From contig CAZDQF010000002.1 of NCBI GenBank assembly GCA_964507445.1, forward strand, positions 124,001 through 188,000: a DNA stretch of 64,000 nt, read 5' to 3'. Each line of letters begins with the position of its first letter. Position 1 is the first letter of the stretch. This document shows positions 45,969-54,276 of the stretch, one piece after another. A program made the translations under genes and the position numbers. The notes below the pieces were generated by a model. It was not told the DNA's origin, did not search any database, and saw nothing but the letters and a program-made list of their open reading frames with translations. This DNA comes from GCA-2683135 sp964507445 (lineage in GTDB: Bacteria; Planctomycetota; GCA-002687715).

Positions 45969-46189
45969 GCTTCCGGCTCTGCGGAAGGGGCGTCCGGGTC
46001 CTCTTCGGGCTCCTCTTCCTCGTCGAGCATCTCTGCGGGAAAGAGCCCGTCGATGGGATCGTCCGGCTCCGGCTCGCCTTCACCGTCGACGCGGGTCTGC
46101 CGACGTTCGATCTTCTCGTTGCGCTTCTTCTTTTTCTCGCGTTCGCGACGGCTCTTCTCGAACGCGGCTGGGTTCTTTCGCCTTGCCAT
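45965..46189 (-). CDS. small bipolar-charged protein of unknown function
   Basis: This is a 74-residue protein with a strongly basic first half (MARRKNPAAFEKSRREREKK onward) and a strongly acidic second half (EMLDEEEEPEEDPDAP). It has no signal peptide and no cysteine. The basic half is predicted helical. Similar short basic-then-acidic proteins are common in Planctomycetes and may bind nucleic acid or ribosomes, but this is a guess. TAACCT lies eight bases before the ATG and the ribosome binding site is poor. Confidence 0.65.
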   Translation of the reverse strand: MARRKNPAAFEKSRREREKKKKRNEKIERRQTRVDGEGEPEPDDPIDGLFPAEMLDEEEEPEEDPDAPSAEPEA

Positions 46190-46197
46190 GTCCCTGT

Positions 46198-46203
46198 AGG
46201 TTA
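46198..46203 (-). promoter_or_regulatory. TANNNT -10-like hexamer (TAACCT) before 46189
   Basis: On the minus strand TAACCT precedes ATG 46189 by eight bases. An AGGGA lies almost against the start codon, too close for an ordinary ribosome binding site. Confidence 0.35.
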
Positions 46204-46332
46204 TCCGCCCGACGGTCGCTGGCCTACTCCTGTTATTCGCGTGACATGCTGGGATTTCGTGCTAAGGCGCGGTCAGGTGGTGGCCCTTCGCCAGCGGTTC
46301 GGTCAGGAACCACCTATGTGCGGTCCTCCGAG

Positions 46333-46338
46333 TAAGCT
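46333..46338 (+). promoter_or_regulatory. TANNNT -10-like hexamer (TAAGCT) before 46345
   Basis: TAAGCT lies six bases before ATG 46345 and no ribosome binding site intervenes. This fits a leaderless transcript. Confidence 0.4.
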
Positions 46339-46344
46339 GCGTTG

Positions 46345-47604
46345 ATGCTCATGGCCGCACGCATTTCAGTGTTCGTGTCCGTCCTCCCGTTGTTGGCCGC
46401 CCAGGCCGCTCGTTGGCCGGAATTCCGTGGGCCTCGGGGAGACGGTCATGCGCCGGAGGCGCGGGTGCCGTTGCGTTGGAGCGAGGCGGAGAACGTCCGC
46501 TGGAAGACCCCGGTCCCTGGCCGTGCCTGGTCCTCGCCGGTGGTCTGGGGTGGCAAGGTCTGGGTGACCACGGCGGCGGAGAAGGGGGAGCACATGGGGG
46601 TCATGGCGCTGGACCTCCGCACCGGGGCGGTCCTTCACCAACGACGGCTCCTGGAGAACGAGGAACCGGCTCCTCGGAACGCCCTCAACAGCTACGCATC
46701 CCCGTCACCGGTCATCGAGGAGGGGCGCGTCTACCTCCACTTCGGGTCCTACGGCACCTTCTGTCTCGACACCGGTACGGGAGAGACCGTCTGGGCGCGC
46801 CGGGACCTGCCCTGCGACCACAAGGAGGGGCCGGGATCGTCGCCGTTCCTCTTCGAAGACCTGCTGATCCTCCATATGGACGGCATCGACGTGCAGTACG
46901 TGGTCGCCCTCGAGAAGGGCAGCGGGGAGACCCGTTGGAAGACCGCGCGGACGTTCGACCTGTCCGCCATGGACACGGACATGCACAAGGCCTACACGAC
47001 CCCGATCGTGGTGACGTTGGACGGGGAGCCCCGCCTCGTGAGCACGGCGGCGGAGGGCACCTTCGTCTACGACCCGCGGACGGGCAAGGAGCTGTGGCGG
47101 CTGCGGCACAAGGGGTTCTCCCAGTCCTCCCGTCCCGTCTTCGGTGGCGGGCTGGTCTACCTGAACACCGGGTACGTGCGCCCGCGGCTCCTCGCGGTCC
47201 GTCTGGAGGGCGCGGGACACGTGAAGACGGAGGACGTGGTGGCGTGGACCCACACCCGCAGCGTGCCCACCATGCCCTCGCCGCTGCTGGTGGGCCCGGA
47301 CCTGTACATCGTCAGCAACGGCGGGGTGGTGTCGTGCCTCGACGCCAAGACCGGCGCTACGGCCTGGCGGGAACGGGTGGGGGGAGAGCACAGCGCGTCC
47401 CCCGTGTTCGTTGACGGTCGCCTCTACTTCTTCGATCGCCAGGGAGGGACGGCGGTCATCGCTCCGGGCCGTGTCTTCAAGAAGCTCGCGGCCAACCGGC
47501 TGGACGACGGTTTCATGGCTTCGCCGGCGGTGGTGGATGACGGGTTCGTGCTGCGGACCAAGACCCACCTGTATCGCATCGGGGCACGCGGCGAAGACCG
47601 CTGA
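46345..47604 (+). CDS. secreted PQQ-like beta-propeller protein
   Basis: This is a 419-residue protein; ATG 46351 and TTG 46342 are alternative starts. The signal peptide ends PLLAAQ and the mature chain opens ARWPEFRGPRGDG. Blades include ALDLRTGAVLHQR, CLDTGTGETVWAR, VYDPRTGKELWRL and CLDAKTGATAWRE, and the C-terminus ends THLYRIGARG. It closely follows the window's PQQ-like pattern and is probably an extracytoplasmic binding propeller. It may be transcribed without a leader from the hexamer at 46333. Confidence 0.85.
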   Translation: MLMAARISVFVSVLPLLAAQAARWPEFRGPRGDGHAPEARVPLRWSEAENVRWKTPVPGRAWSSPVVWGGKVWVTTAAEKGEHMGVMALDLRTGAVLHQRRLLENEEPAPRNALNSYASPSPVIEEGRVYLHFGSYGTFCLDTGTGETVWARRDLPCDHKEGPGSSPFLFEDLLILHMDGIDVQYVVALEKGSGETRWKTARTFDLSAMDTDMHKAYTTPIVVTLDGEPRLVSTAAEGTFVYDPRTGKELWRLRHKGFSQSSRPVFGGGLVYLNTGYVRPRLLAVRLEGAGHVKTEDVVAWTHTRSVPTMPSPLLVGPDLYIVSNGGVVSCLDAKTGATAWRERVGGEHSASPVFVDGRLYFFDRQGGTAVIAPGRVFKKLAANRLDDGFMASPAVVDDGFVLRTKTHLYRIGARGEDR

Positions 47605-47801
47605 GCCAATGCGCCCTGCGCGGCTTGTTCTTGCCGTGTCCGGAAAGCGAAAAAAGTCCTTCGCCGTCGCTCCGAACTGGCCGATACAAAAGGTGCAGTG
47701 AGATCCCCATCTCTACTGCCCTTCGTTGTATCCCATTCAATTCAGCAGCAGTGACGGCAGCCACGCACTGGCGGTGGTGCGCCTTCCTGTGGGAGTCACT
47801 C

Positions 47802-48257
47802 ATGACCAATCGCACACTTCTCGTCCTCGTCCTCTCCCTCGTCGTCGTCCCACTCTCCGCTCAGACCGCCCAGGTCAGCCTGATCGGCTCCGCTGGCTCT
47901 CTCGGCGGCACCACCAACCTCTTCGAGTCCACCGATCCGGTCATCGGCGGTCAGGTCGGTATGCAGCTGTCTGACGGCCGCCCCGGATCCGTCGGGTTCC
48001 TGACCATCAGCGATGTGCCGGTGACGAACCCGGTGGCGTTCGGTTACACCGTCTACGTGGACCTGACGAACCCGTTCGTTGCCCAGCCCTTCACTCTCAC
48101 CGTGGACGGCTACTGGAGCCTCGTGGCGACCCTCAACCTGCCCCCGGATCTGGCCGGCACCCGTGTCCGCCTCCAGGTGCTGACCGTGGACCCCAGCTCG
48201 GACGTGGGGCCCAGCTACGAGACCAGCAACGGCCTGGACTGGGTCCTGGGATTCTGA
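47802..48257 (+). CDS. small secreted protein of unknown function
   Basis: This is a 151-residue protein from ATG 47802 with GGGAG eight bases upstream. The signal peptide ends VVPLSAQ. The mature chain is all-beta in character (VSLIGSAGSLGGTTNLFES, GFLTISDVPVTNPVAFGYTV, TLTVDGYWSLVATLNLPP) with no cysteine and no catalytic pattern. It resembles the C-terminal anchoring or sandwich domains that end many exported Planctomycete proteins, here encoded alone. The 197 bases upstream hold no other gene. Confidence 0.65.
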   Translation: MTNRTLLVLVLSLVVVPLSAQTAQVSLIGSAGSLGGTTNLFESTDPVIGGQVGMQLSDGRPGSVGFLTISDVPVTNPVAFGYTVYVDLTNPFVAQPFTLTVDGYWSLVATLNLPPDLAGTRVRLQVLTVDPSSDVGPSYETSNGLDWVLGF

Positions 48258-48284
48258 GCCTGACGAGGAGCTGACGCGGACGGA

Positions 48285-48314
48285 TCGGTGGGGCCCTCGG
48301 GCCCTACTGACCGA
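48285..48314. terminator. possible bidirectional hairpin between convergent genes
   Basis: TCGGT and ACCGA flank a GC-rich GGGCCC-TC-GGGCCC core at the junction of two convergent genes. No T-run follows on either side, so the terminator call is tentative. Confidence 0.25.
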
Positions 48315-49635
48315 CGCAGAACAGCTTGTCGTTGGTGCGGATGAGGAGCGTCCCGTGAGCCACCACGACGGACGCCCTGATGTGATCGTCCTCCTCGTTG
48401 CCCATCTGGGCCATGTGGAGGACCTTGCCTGAGTCGGCGGAGACCACGGCCACCTGGCCGTTGTGGTTCATGCAGTAGACCTTGCCGTCCGCCACCGTGG
48501 GAGACGCGCGCCACTTGTAGTCCGGAGACAGCTCCGTGGCCCAGACCACCTCGCCGGAGCTGGCGTTCACCTTGGTGAGGGCGTTGCGCACGTCGCTGAG
48601 CACGTAGAAGCAGCCGCCTCCGAAGGCGGGGGTGGGGACGTCGCTGGAGATGCGGTTGGGTCGCCCGCCGCTCTTCCAGGCTACGGCCGACTTGTCCAGG
48701 ATGCCCGCGCCGTCCAGCTTGACGGCGTAGACCGGCGCCCGCTTCGGAGCGCAGACCAGGGCGACGCCGTCGCCGAACACCGGGGTCGGGACCAGGCGCC
48801 ACCAGCGTTCCCGGTGCCCCTCGTTCCAGGTGCCCCAGCGCCACAGCTCGTCGCCGTTCTTGGGGTCGTGTCCGGAGATGCAGTCACCGCCGATGCAGAT
48901 CAACTCCTTGCGTCCGCCCTTGCCCACTCGGGGGATGAGGGTGGCGTAGGACTCGCGGGACTCCACGATGGCCTTGGTGGGCCGGTCGTGCTTGTAGAGG
49001 GTCTTGCCGGTGGCGGGGTCCATGGCCAGGAGGAACGAGCCGATGGGTTCGGCCGTGACCTCGCGACCCCTGCCCACGGGGACGTCCCGTTGCAGGATGG
49101 GCAGGAACATCTTGCCTTCCCAGAGCGTGGGGCTGGCGGAGAAGGTCCACTGGAACGCGAACCGGCCGTAGTCCTTCTGCAGGTTGCGACGCCAGAGTTC
49201 GACGCCCTGCGGATCGAACGCGACCAGGTCGCCGTTGCCGTAGAAGAAGATGACCCGCTCGCCGTCGAACACCGGCGACGGGGACGCGAAGTTGCTGCGG
49301 TTGTGCCGCGCGATCTCGCCGTTGCCCTTGCCCCCCGCGTCCCGGGACCAGAGGATCTTGCCGTCGCTCCGGTTGAGGCACAGGGCGAGCAGCTTCTTCT
49401 CCTCCGTGTTGACGGCGCTCAGGAAGATCCGGTCGCCGATGACGATGGGAGTGCAGGCCCCGGGGCCGGGCAGGGTGGTGGCCCACCTCACGTTCTCGGA
49501 AGGGGAGAACTTCTCCGGGAGGCCCTTGGCTTCCGCGGAGCCGTTGAAGTGAGGACCGCGCCACTGGGGCCAGTCCTGGGCGGGGAGGACGACGGCCAGC
49601 AGGCTGGCCACGAGCAGACAGCGGGTGCGGATCAT
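48304..49635 (-). CDS. secreted PQQ-like beta-propeller protein
   Basis: This is a 443-residue protein with a signal peptide ending VVLPAQ and the opening DWPQWRGPHFNG. Blades include CLNRSDGKILWSR, AFDPQGVELWRRN, AMDPATGKTLYKH, GHDPKNGDELWRW and KVNASSGEVVWATE, and the end is LIRTNDKLFCVG. No ribosome binding site precedes the ATG; TAGACTG lies six bases upstream. The ligand is unknown. It lies tail to tail with the small secreted gene and nine bases from the flavoenzyme gene's stop. Confidence 0.86.
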   Translation of the reverse strand: MIRTRCLLVASLLAVVLPAQDWPQWRGPHFNGSAEAKGLPEKFSPSENVRWATTLPGPGACTPIVIGDRIFLSAVNTEEKKLLALCLNRSDGKILWSRDAGGKGNGEIARHNRSNFASPSPVFDGERVIFFYGNGDLVAFDPQGVELWRRNLQKDYGRFAFQWTFSASPTLWEGKMFLPILQRDVPVGRGREVTAEPIGSFLLAMDPATGKTLYKHDRPTKAIVESRESYATLIPRVGKGGRKELICIGGDCISGHDPKNGDELWRWGTWNEGHRERWWRLVPTPVFGDGVALVCAPKRAPVYAVKLDGAGILDKSAVAWKSGGRPNRISSDVPTPAFGGGCFYVLSDVRNALTKVNASSGEVVWATELSPDYKWRASPTVADGKVYCMNHNGQVAVVSADSGKVLHMAQMGNEEDDHIRASVVVAHGTLLIRTNDKLFCVGQ

Positions 49636-49641
49636 GCCCGC

Positions 49642-49647
49642 AGTCTA
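49642..49647 (-). promoter_or_regulatory. TAGACT -10-like hexamer before 49635
   Basis: On the minus strand GGTTAGACTGCGGGC leads directly into ATG 49635, leaving six bases between hexamer and start and no ribosome binding site. Confidence 0.45.
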
Positions 49648-50847
49648 ACCGCCCATGGTGGTTGAGATCTCCCTCGCCACCTGGGCCGCGAAGGGGGTCC
49701 CCACGTCTCCCGTGAGGATGTCCACCAGCCCCTGGCGATTCTGCTCGTTGCTGGCGACGGGGCCGAAGTGGAAGTCCTCGTCGTAGTAGGCCCGGACGAT
49801 GGTCAGGAAGCGGTCCCAGGCGGTGCGGTAGTTGGCCGCGTAGCCGCTGAATCGCGGGGCGCTCCCGGTCTCGAACGCTTCCATGACGGCGTCCGCCGCC
49901 AGCTCCGCGGAGTGCACCGCCAGGAACAGGCCTGAGGAGTAGACGGGGTCGATGAAGCCCAGCGCGTCGCCGGTGAGGAGCCAGCCGTCGCCGCCGTCCT
50001 TGGCCGAGACGTAGGAGAAGTCCCGCGCCACGTGGACGTCGGTGACCCGGGAGGCGGACTCCAGCCGCTCCTGCAGGTGCGGGCACCTGGCGATGGAGGC
50101 TTCGATGACGCGTTCGGGATCGTCGCCGTAGTTCCAGATGGACTTGGAGGGGGCCACGAGGCCGATGCTCACCAGGTCACCCGGCAACGGGATGAACCAG
50201 ATCCAGTCCTTGGTATCGAGACGGAAGATGAGCGTGGACCCGGCGTCGATGCCCTCGTCCAGGCGGACGCCGCGATAGTGGGCGAACACCGCCAGGTTCT
50301 CCAGGTCGGACACGCCGAGACGTTGGCTCATGCGCTTGGCCACGACGCCGCTCTGTCCGGACGCGTCGATGACGACGCGGGCGTGGAGGTCCTGCTTCAC
50401 GTCCCCTTCGTCCGCGACCTTGACCCCGGTGACCGCGTCACCATCGCGGATGGCGTCCACCGCCCGGGTTCCCATGCGGACGTTGACGCCGTCGTCCACG
50501 GCCACGTCCATGAGCATGGCGTCGAAGGTGCTCCGCATCACCTGCCACGTCTGGTGCATGCGCTCGTCCGTGGCCTCGGAGAAGTAGAACGGCCGCCCGG
50601 GGCCCTTGGGGGAGTAGAACTGGACGCCGAACTTCCTCGGATAGCCCATGGCGTCCATGCGATCGAGGACCCCCAGGCGTTCGAGAGTCAGGTTGACCGC
50701 GGGGATGAGGGACTCGCCCACGTGGAAACGCGGGAACCCCTGGGCTTCCAGGAGCTCCACCTGGTAGCCCGCGCGTGCGAGGAGGGCGCCGGCCACCGAG
50801 CCGGCGGGCCCGCCCCCGATGATGATCACATCGCTGCTGGCAGTCAC
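49645..50847 (-). CDS. FAD-dependent oxidoreductase, halogenase/geranylgeranyl-reductase-like
   Basis: This is a 400-residue protein from GTG 50847, chosen because VIIIGGGPAGS follows at residue 7; TTG 50907 is an earlier in-frame alternative. It carries the FAD Rossmann motif GGGPAG (residues 11-16), the PRFHVGESLIP segment, Lys72 in the RKFGVQF motif, WIWFIP (residues 215-220, matching the WxWxIP of flavin halogenases) and LTGDALGFIDPVYSSGL. The group includes tryptophan/phenol halogenases and isoprenoid-reducing flavoenzymes of the geranylgeranyl reductase type. The nearby isoprenoid operon favours a role in lipid or terpenoid modification, by reduction or halogenation. The gene is divergent from the HemW-like gene. 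Confidence 0.82.
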   Translation of the reverse strand: MTASSDVIIIGGGPAGSVAGALLARAGYQVELLEAQGFPRFHVGESLIPAVNLTLERLGVLDRMDAMGYPRKFGVQFYSPKGPGRPFYFSEATDERMHQTWQVMRSTFDAMLMDVAVDDGVNVRMGTRAVDAIRDGDAVTGVKVADEGDVKQDLHARVVIDASGQSGVVAKRMSQRLGVSDLENLAVFAHYRGVRLDEGIDAGSTLIFRLDTKDWIWFIPLPGDLVSIGLVAPSKSIWNYGDDPERVIEASIARCPHLQERLESASRVTDVHVARDFSYVSAKDGGDGWLLTGDALGFIDPVYSSGLFLAVHSAELAADAVMEAFETGSAPRFSGYAANYRTAWDRFLTIVRAYYDEDFHFGPVASNEQNRQGLVDILTGDVGTPFAAQVAREISTTMGG

Positions 50848-50882
50848 CTTGGCTGTTCGTTGAGGGTTGGGGAGCGGAACCG

Positions 50883-50888
50883 TACGAT
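50883..50888 (+). promoter_or_regulatory. possible -10 element (TACGAT) before 50911
   Basis: TACGAT lies 22 bases before the HemW-like ATG in the short divergent region shared with the flavoenzyme gene. Confidence 0.3.
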
Positions 50889-50910
50889 CACGGTGGCTTT
50901 CGGGCAAGTC

Positions 50911-52260
50911 ATGAACAAGGACGACAACATCCGTGATCCCGCCTCCACGCCTTCGTCAGACGGCGCGGAGGAGACGACCGTAGGGAATTACTTCGTCTCC
51001 AACTATCCGCCTTTTTCGTTCTGGCGGCCGGATCGGATTCCGGAAGTTCAGCGGTTGCTCGATCAGCGGCCCGACGAGGACACGCCTCTTGGAGTCTACG
51101 TCCATGTGCCGTTTTGCCGCCGCCGGTGTGACTTTTGCTACTTCCGCGTCTACACCGGGCGGGAGGCGAAGGACGTCACCCGATACCTGGAGGCGGTGAT
51201 CTGCGAGATGGAGCTCTACGGCCAGCGAGCCGCCATCGCCGGCCGACGACCGCGCTTCGTTTACTTCGGCGGCGGCACGCCGTCCTTCCTGTCCGCGGAG
51301 GATCTCCGGTTCCTGTTCGATGGGCTCCGTCGCTGCTTCCCCTGGGACGACGTGGAAGAGGTCACCTTCGAGTGTGAACCCGGGACCCTGGACACGGAGA
51401 AGATCCAGACCCTGCACGAGCTCGGCGTGACCCGCCTGAGCCTCGGGGTCGAGAACTTCGACCCGCGCATCCTCGAGCTCAACAACCGCGCCCACCGGGC
51501 CAAGGAGATCGACGTCGCCTACGGCGACGCCCGTGCCGCGGGGTTCAATCAGATCAACGTCGACCTCATCGCGGGCATGGTGGGAGAGACGGAGGACAAC
51601 TGGAAGGACTGCGTGCGCAAGATCCGGGCCATGGCTCCGGAGGCGGTCACCATCTATCAGATGGAGATCCCGTACAACACGACCGTGTACGAGCGTATGA
51701 AGGACGGCGGTGAGGAGGTGGCGCCGGTGGCGGACTGGAGCACCAAGCGTCGGTGGGTGGCCGAGGCGTTCGCCGCGCTGGAAGAGGACGGCTATCGGAT
51801 CGGCAGCGCCTACACGGCGGTCAAGGACGACAGCGTCGGCTTCCTCTACCGGGACAACCTCTGGCACGGCGCCGACATGCTGGGGCTCGGGGTGGCGTCC
51901 TTCTCTCACCTGAACGGGGTCCACTTCCAGAACGACCACCACCTGGACTCCTACGTGGCCACCCTGGATGGTGGGGAGCTGCCCCTCCATCGGGCCTTGT
52001 CCCTCGACGACGAAGAGCGCCTCATCCGGGAGCTGGTGTTGCAGCTCAAGCTGGGGGAGGTCCGGATGTCCTACTTCAGCACCAAGTTCGGGGTCGACAT
52101 TGGAGACCGGTTCCAGGCGACGTGGGACGCTGCGGAGGCGGACGGCCTGCTGACGCTCGGCGAAGATCGGGTTACCCTCACGCGGCCGGGATTGCTGCAG
52201 GTGGACGGCCTCCTGCACGGGTTCTTCAAGGACGAGCACCGCGGCGCTCGCTACGCCTGA
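50911..52260 (+). CDS. radical SAM protein, HemN/HemW-like
   Basis: This is a 449-residue protein from ATG 50911. The radical SAM cluster motif is CRRRCDFC (Cys69, Cys73, Cys76), preceded by VYVHVPF as in HemN/HemW. FVYFGGGTPSFLSAEDL, ECEPGTL, RLSLGVENFDP, INVDLIAGMVGET and GLGVASFSHLNG follow the family order, and a C-terminal winged-helix-like HemN_C region is present. Coproporphyrinogen dehydrogenase or heme chaperone function is not assured: HemN-like enzymes also act as methylases or cyclopropanases in secondary metabolism. The cluster's lipid character and the thioesterase right after it favour a biosynthetic role here. Confidence 0.87.
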   Translation: MNKDDNIRDPASTPSSDGAEETTVGNYFVSNYPPFSFWRPDRIPEVQRLLDQRPDEDTPLGVYVHVPFCRRRCDFCYFRVYTGREAKDVTRYLEAVICEMELYGQRAAIAGRRPRFVYFGGGTPSFLSAEDLRFLFDGLRRCFPWDDVEEVTFECEPGTLDTEKIQTLHELGVTRLSLGVENFDPRILELNNRAHRAKEIDVAYGDARAAGFNQINVDLIAGMVGETEDNWKDCVRKIRAMAPEAVTIYQMEIPYNTTVYERMKDGGEEVAPVADWSTKRRWVAEAFAALEEDGYRIGSAYTAVKDDSVGFLYRDNLWHGADMLGLGVASFSHLNGVHFQNDHHLDSYVATLDGGELPLHRALSLDDEERLIRELVLQLKLGEVRMSYFSTKFGVDIGDRFQATWDAAEADGLLTLGEDRVTLTRPGLLQVDGLLHGFFKDEHRGARYA

Positions 52261-52268
52261 GTGTGATC

Positions 52269-52700
52269 ATGGCTTACGACTTCAAGATGGAACGCCGGGT
52301 CGCCTTCGCCGAGACGGACATGGCGGGCATCCTCCACTTCTCCAACTACTTCTGCTACATGGAGGAGATCGAGCACGCGTTCTTCCGGTCCCTGGGTCTG
52401 GACGTGCACGTCGGCGATGAGGAGGGCATCCTGGGCTGGGCCCGGGGCGAGGCTTCGTGCCGATTCATGAAGCCCCTCACCAAGGACGACGTGGTGGACA
52501 TGCACCTGCTGGTGAAGTCCCGCGGGCGGCGCTCCATCACCTACGAGGTGATCTTCCGCAAGAACCGGGAGGAGGTGGCCCGGGGCAACGTCACCGCCGT
52601 GTGCGTGGCCAAGAACCCGGAAGGGGACGGGCTCCAGGCGGTGGCCATCCCCGAGGACGTGGACGCGCAGATCGAGGTGGCTCCGGGGGACCTGTTCTAG
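52269..52700 (+). CDS. acyl-CoA thioesterase (4-hydroxybenzoyl-CoA thioesterase / YbgC-like hotdog)
   Basis: This is a 143-residue hotdog protein starting eight bases after the HemW-like gene; GTG 52263 is an alternative. The family segment is FAETDMAGILHFSNYFCYME, with the active-site Asp of the YbgC/4HBT group in the TDMAGILHF motif, then EASCRFMKPLTKDDVVDMHL and SITYEVIFRKNREEVARGNVTAVCV. Such enzymes hydrolyse acyl-CoA or acyl-ACP thioesters. The pairing with a HemN-like radical SAM enzyme suggests processing of an acyl or aromatic thioester in the neighbouring pathway. Confidence 0.88.
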   Translation: MAYDFKMERRVAFAETDMAGILHFSNYFCYMEEIEHAFFRSLGLDVHVGDEEGILGWARGEASCRFMKPLTKDDVVDMHLLVKSRGRRSITYEVIFRKNREEVARGNVTAVCVAKNPEGDGLQAVAIPEDVDAQIEVAPGDLF

Positions 52701-52721
52701 GTCAACGTCCCCCGGCGGACC

Positions 52722-54221
52722 TCACTGCACGATGATGCGGGTGACGGTGCCCACGTCTACCACGGTCCCCCCCGATATCTCTGCGCAGATCGCGTCCAGG
52801 GCCGCCGACGGGGGCATGACGAAGGGGCCGAACTGGGCCGTGGAGGCGGTGGCGAACCAGTTGAACGGCGGCGTCCCGGGCGGGATGGTGGCCTGCATCA
52901 GCAGCAGGGACCCGTCGCCGTAGCAGAGCCCGAAGAAGCCGCCGGAGCCCACCGGGCCGGAGCAGGAGTCGGAGAAGACGTTCCGGTAGAGCTTCCCCGG
53001 AGTGAGGTTGCTGTTGCTGATCCAGACCGGCGAGCCCGGTCCCGGTTGGCTCAGCTGCACCGCCGGCCCGGGGCTGCACCCGTAGCGTGCGAACACCTGG
53101 GTGGTGCCGGCGATCCCGGTCAGCGGGTTGCTGGCGACGTACAGCGCCGGTCCGTTGCCGTCGTCGAACACCGCCAGGGACTTGGCGGTGCCGAGGCACG
53201 TCGGTGAGCCCACACCCGCTCCGAGCCCTGTCCATGAGGTGCCGTCCCACTTCGAGACGAAGGCGGTCCCCGGGCCGGCGGTGAAGCGTCCCGCCGCGTA
53301 GAGGGCCGGTCCGCCGCCGTCGTCGAAGACCTCCATGTCCTGTACGAGGACCACTCCGCAACCCACCGCGGGAGAGAACCCGTTGCCTACCTGGGACCAA
53401 CCGGTGGTGATGCCGTAGGAGGACAGGGACGTGCCCACGGTGTTGAAGAACCCGCCGGCGTATAGCTGAGGGCCCAGTCCGGAGTCGTAGATCTCGAGTG
53501 TGCGCAGGGTGGACCCGCCGCAGGGCATGTCCGGTGGGATCCCGCTGGCGAAGGTCTCCCAGCCGTTGGGAGACCAGCGAGCGATGGAGTTGGTGGGGAT
53601 GTTGCCGCCGACGGTGTCGAACGTCCCCGCCACGTAGAGGCCCGGCCCCGTGCCGTAGTCCCAGGTGTGCAGGGCCTCGATGGAGGGAGTGCATCCGCTG
53701 GGGACGGACACGGTGTCGCGGACGACCCAGGAGATCCCGTCGTACTCATGGATCCCGCCGTCGAAGATCCCTGCGGCCATCAGTCTCGGCCCGTTGCCGT
53801 AGTCGATCACCGCCAGAGCGCGCATGTTGCTGCCGCTCGGGCCTCCCCCCGGAGGGTCCACCCAAGCCGAGCCATTCCAGCGCAGCACGGAGCTGGCACC
53901 CGGCGCCGCTATGGTGGAGATGTAGAGCGCCGGCCCCGAGCCGTCGTCGAAGACCGTGATGTCCGTGGCGCCGCCGCCGGCGGTGCCCACGGGCATGGGG
54001 GTCCAGGTCGTCCCGTCCCACTTCACCACCGGTGCGCTGATGGAGAGGAAGGCGCCCAGCGCGTAGAGGGCCGCTCCAGACCCGTCGTCCAGGACTCGGA
54101 GCCTGTCCACGTTGTCATTGAGGCCGAAGGGTGCCGAGGACACGACGGACCAGGAGCACGGACCGGACTGCGCCGCTGCCGCGGCGACGAGAATCAGGAC
54201 GACGCAAGGCGCTCTCATCAT
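52722..54221 (-). CDS. secreted seven-bladed repeat protein (DDGxGPALY repeats)
   Basis: This is a 499-residue protein from ATG 54221 (ATG 54218 follows directly) with GGGGGAA upstream and a short signal peptide. It contains seven copies of a motif with consensus V-x-D-D-G-x-G-P-A-L-Y-x-x-G-x-F: VLDDGSGAALYALGAF, VFDDGSGPALYISTI, VIDYGNGPRLMAAGIF, TWDYGTGPGLYVAGTF, IYDSGLGPQLYAGGFF, VFDDGGGPALYAAGRF and VFDDGNGPALYVAS. Each is followed by a W-rich strand (KWDGTTWTPM). Seven copies suggest a seven-bladed kelch-like propeller. The C-terminal 115 residues (SPGPAVQLSQPGPGSPVWIS onward) look like a sandwich or anchoring domain. I recognise no named family. Confidence 0.78.
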   Translation of the reverse strand: MMRAPCVVLILVAAAAAQSGPCSWSVVSSAPFGLNDNVDRLRVLDDGSGAALYALGAFLSISAPVVKWDGTTWTPMPVGTAGGGATDITVFDDGSGPALYISTIAAPGASSVLRWNGSAWVDPPGGGPSGSNMRALAVIDYGNGPRLMAAGIFDGGIHEYDGISWVVRDTVSVPSGCTPSIEALHTWDYGTGPGLYVAGTFDTVGGNIPTNSIARWSPNGWETFASGIPPDMPCGGSTLRTLEIYDSGLGPQLYAGGFFNTVGTSLSSYGITTGWSQVGNGFSPAVGCGVVLVQDMEVFDDGGGPALYAAGRFTAGPGTAFVSKWDGTSWTGLGAGVGSPTCLGTAKSLAVFDDGNGPALYVASNPLTGIAGTTQVFARYGCSPGPAVQLSQPGPGSPVWISNSNLTPGKLYRNVFSDSCSGPVGSGGFFGLCYGDGSLLLMQATIPPGTPPFNWFATASTAQFGPFVMPPSAALDAICAEISGGTVVDVGTVTRIIVQ

Positions 54222-54276
54222 GTGTAGTTCCCCCGAACACCAGCTTCGCATTCTGGCGTAGCCGGGCGCAAGAGCG

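Noticed and set aside
50911..52260. Firm assignment as oxygen-independent coproporphyrinogen dehydrogenase (hemN)
   Set aside because: HemN-like architecture is shared by heme chaperones, methylases and cyclopropanases; no other heme gene is near and the context is lipid-like.
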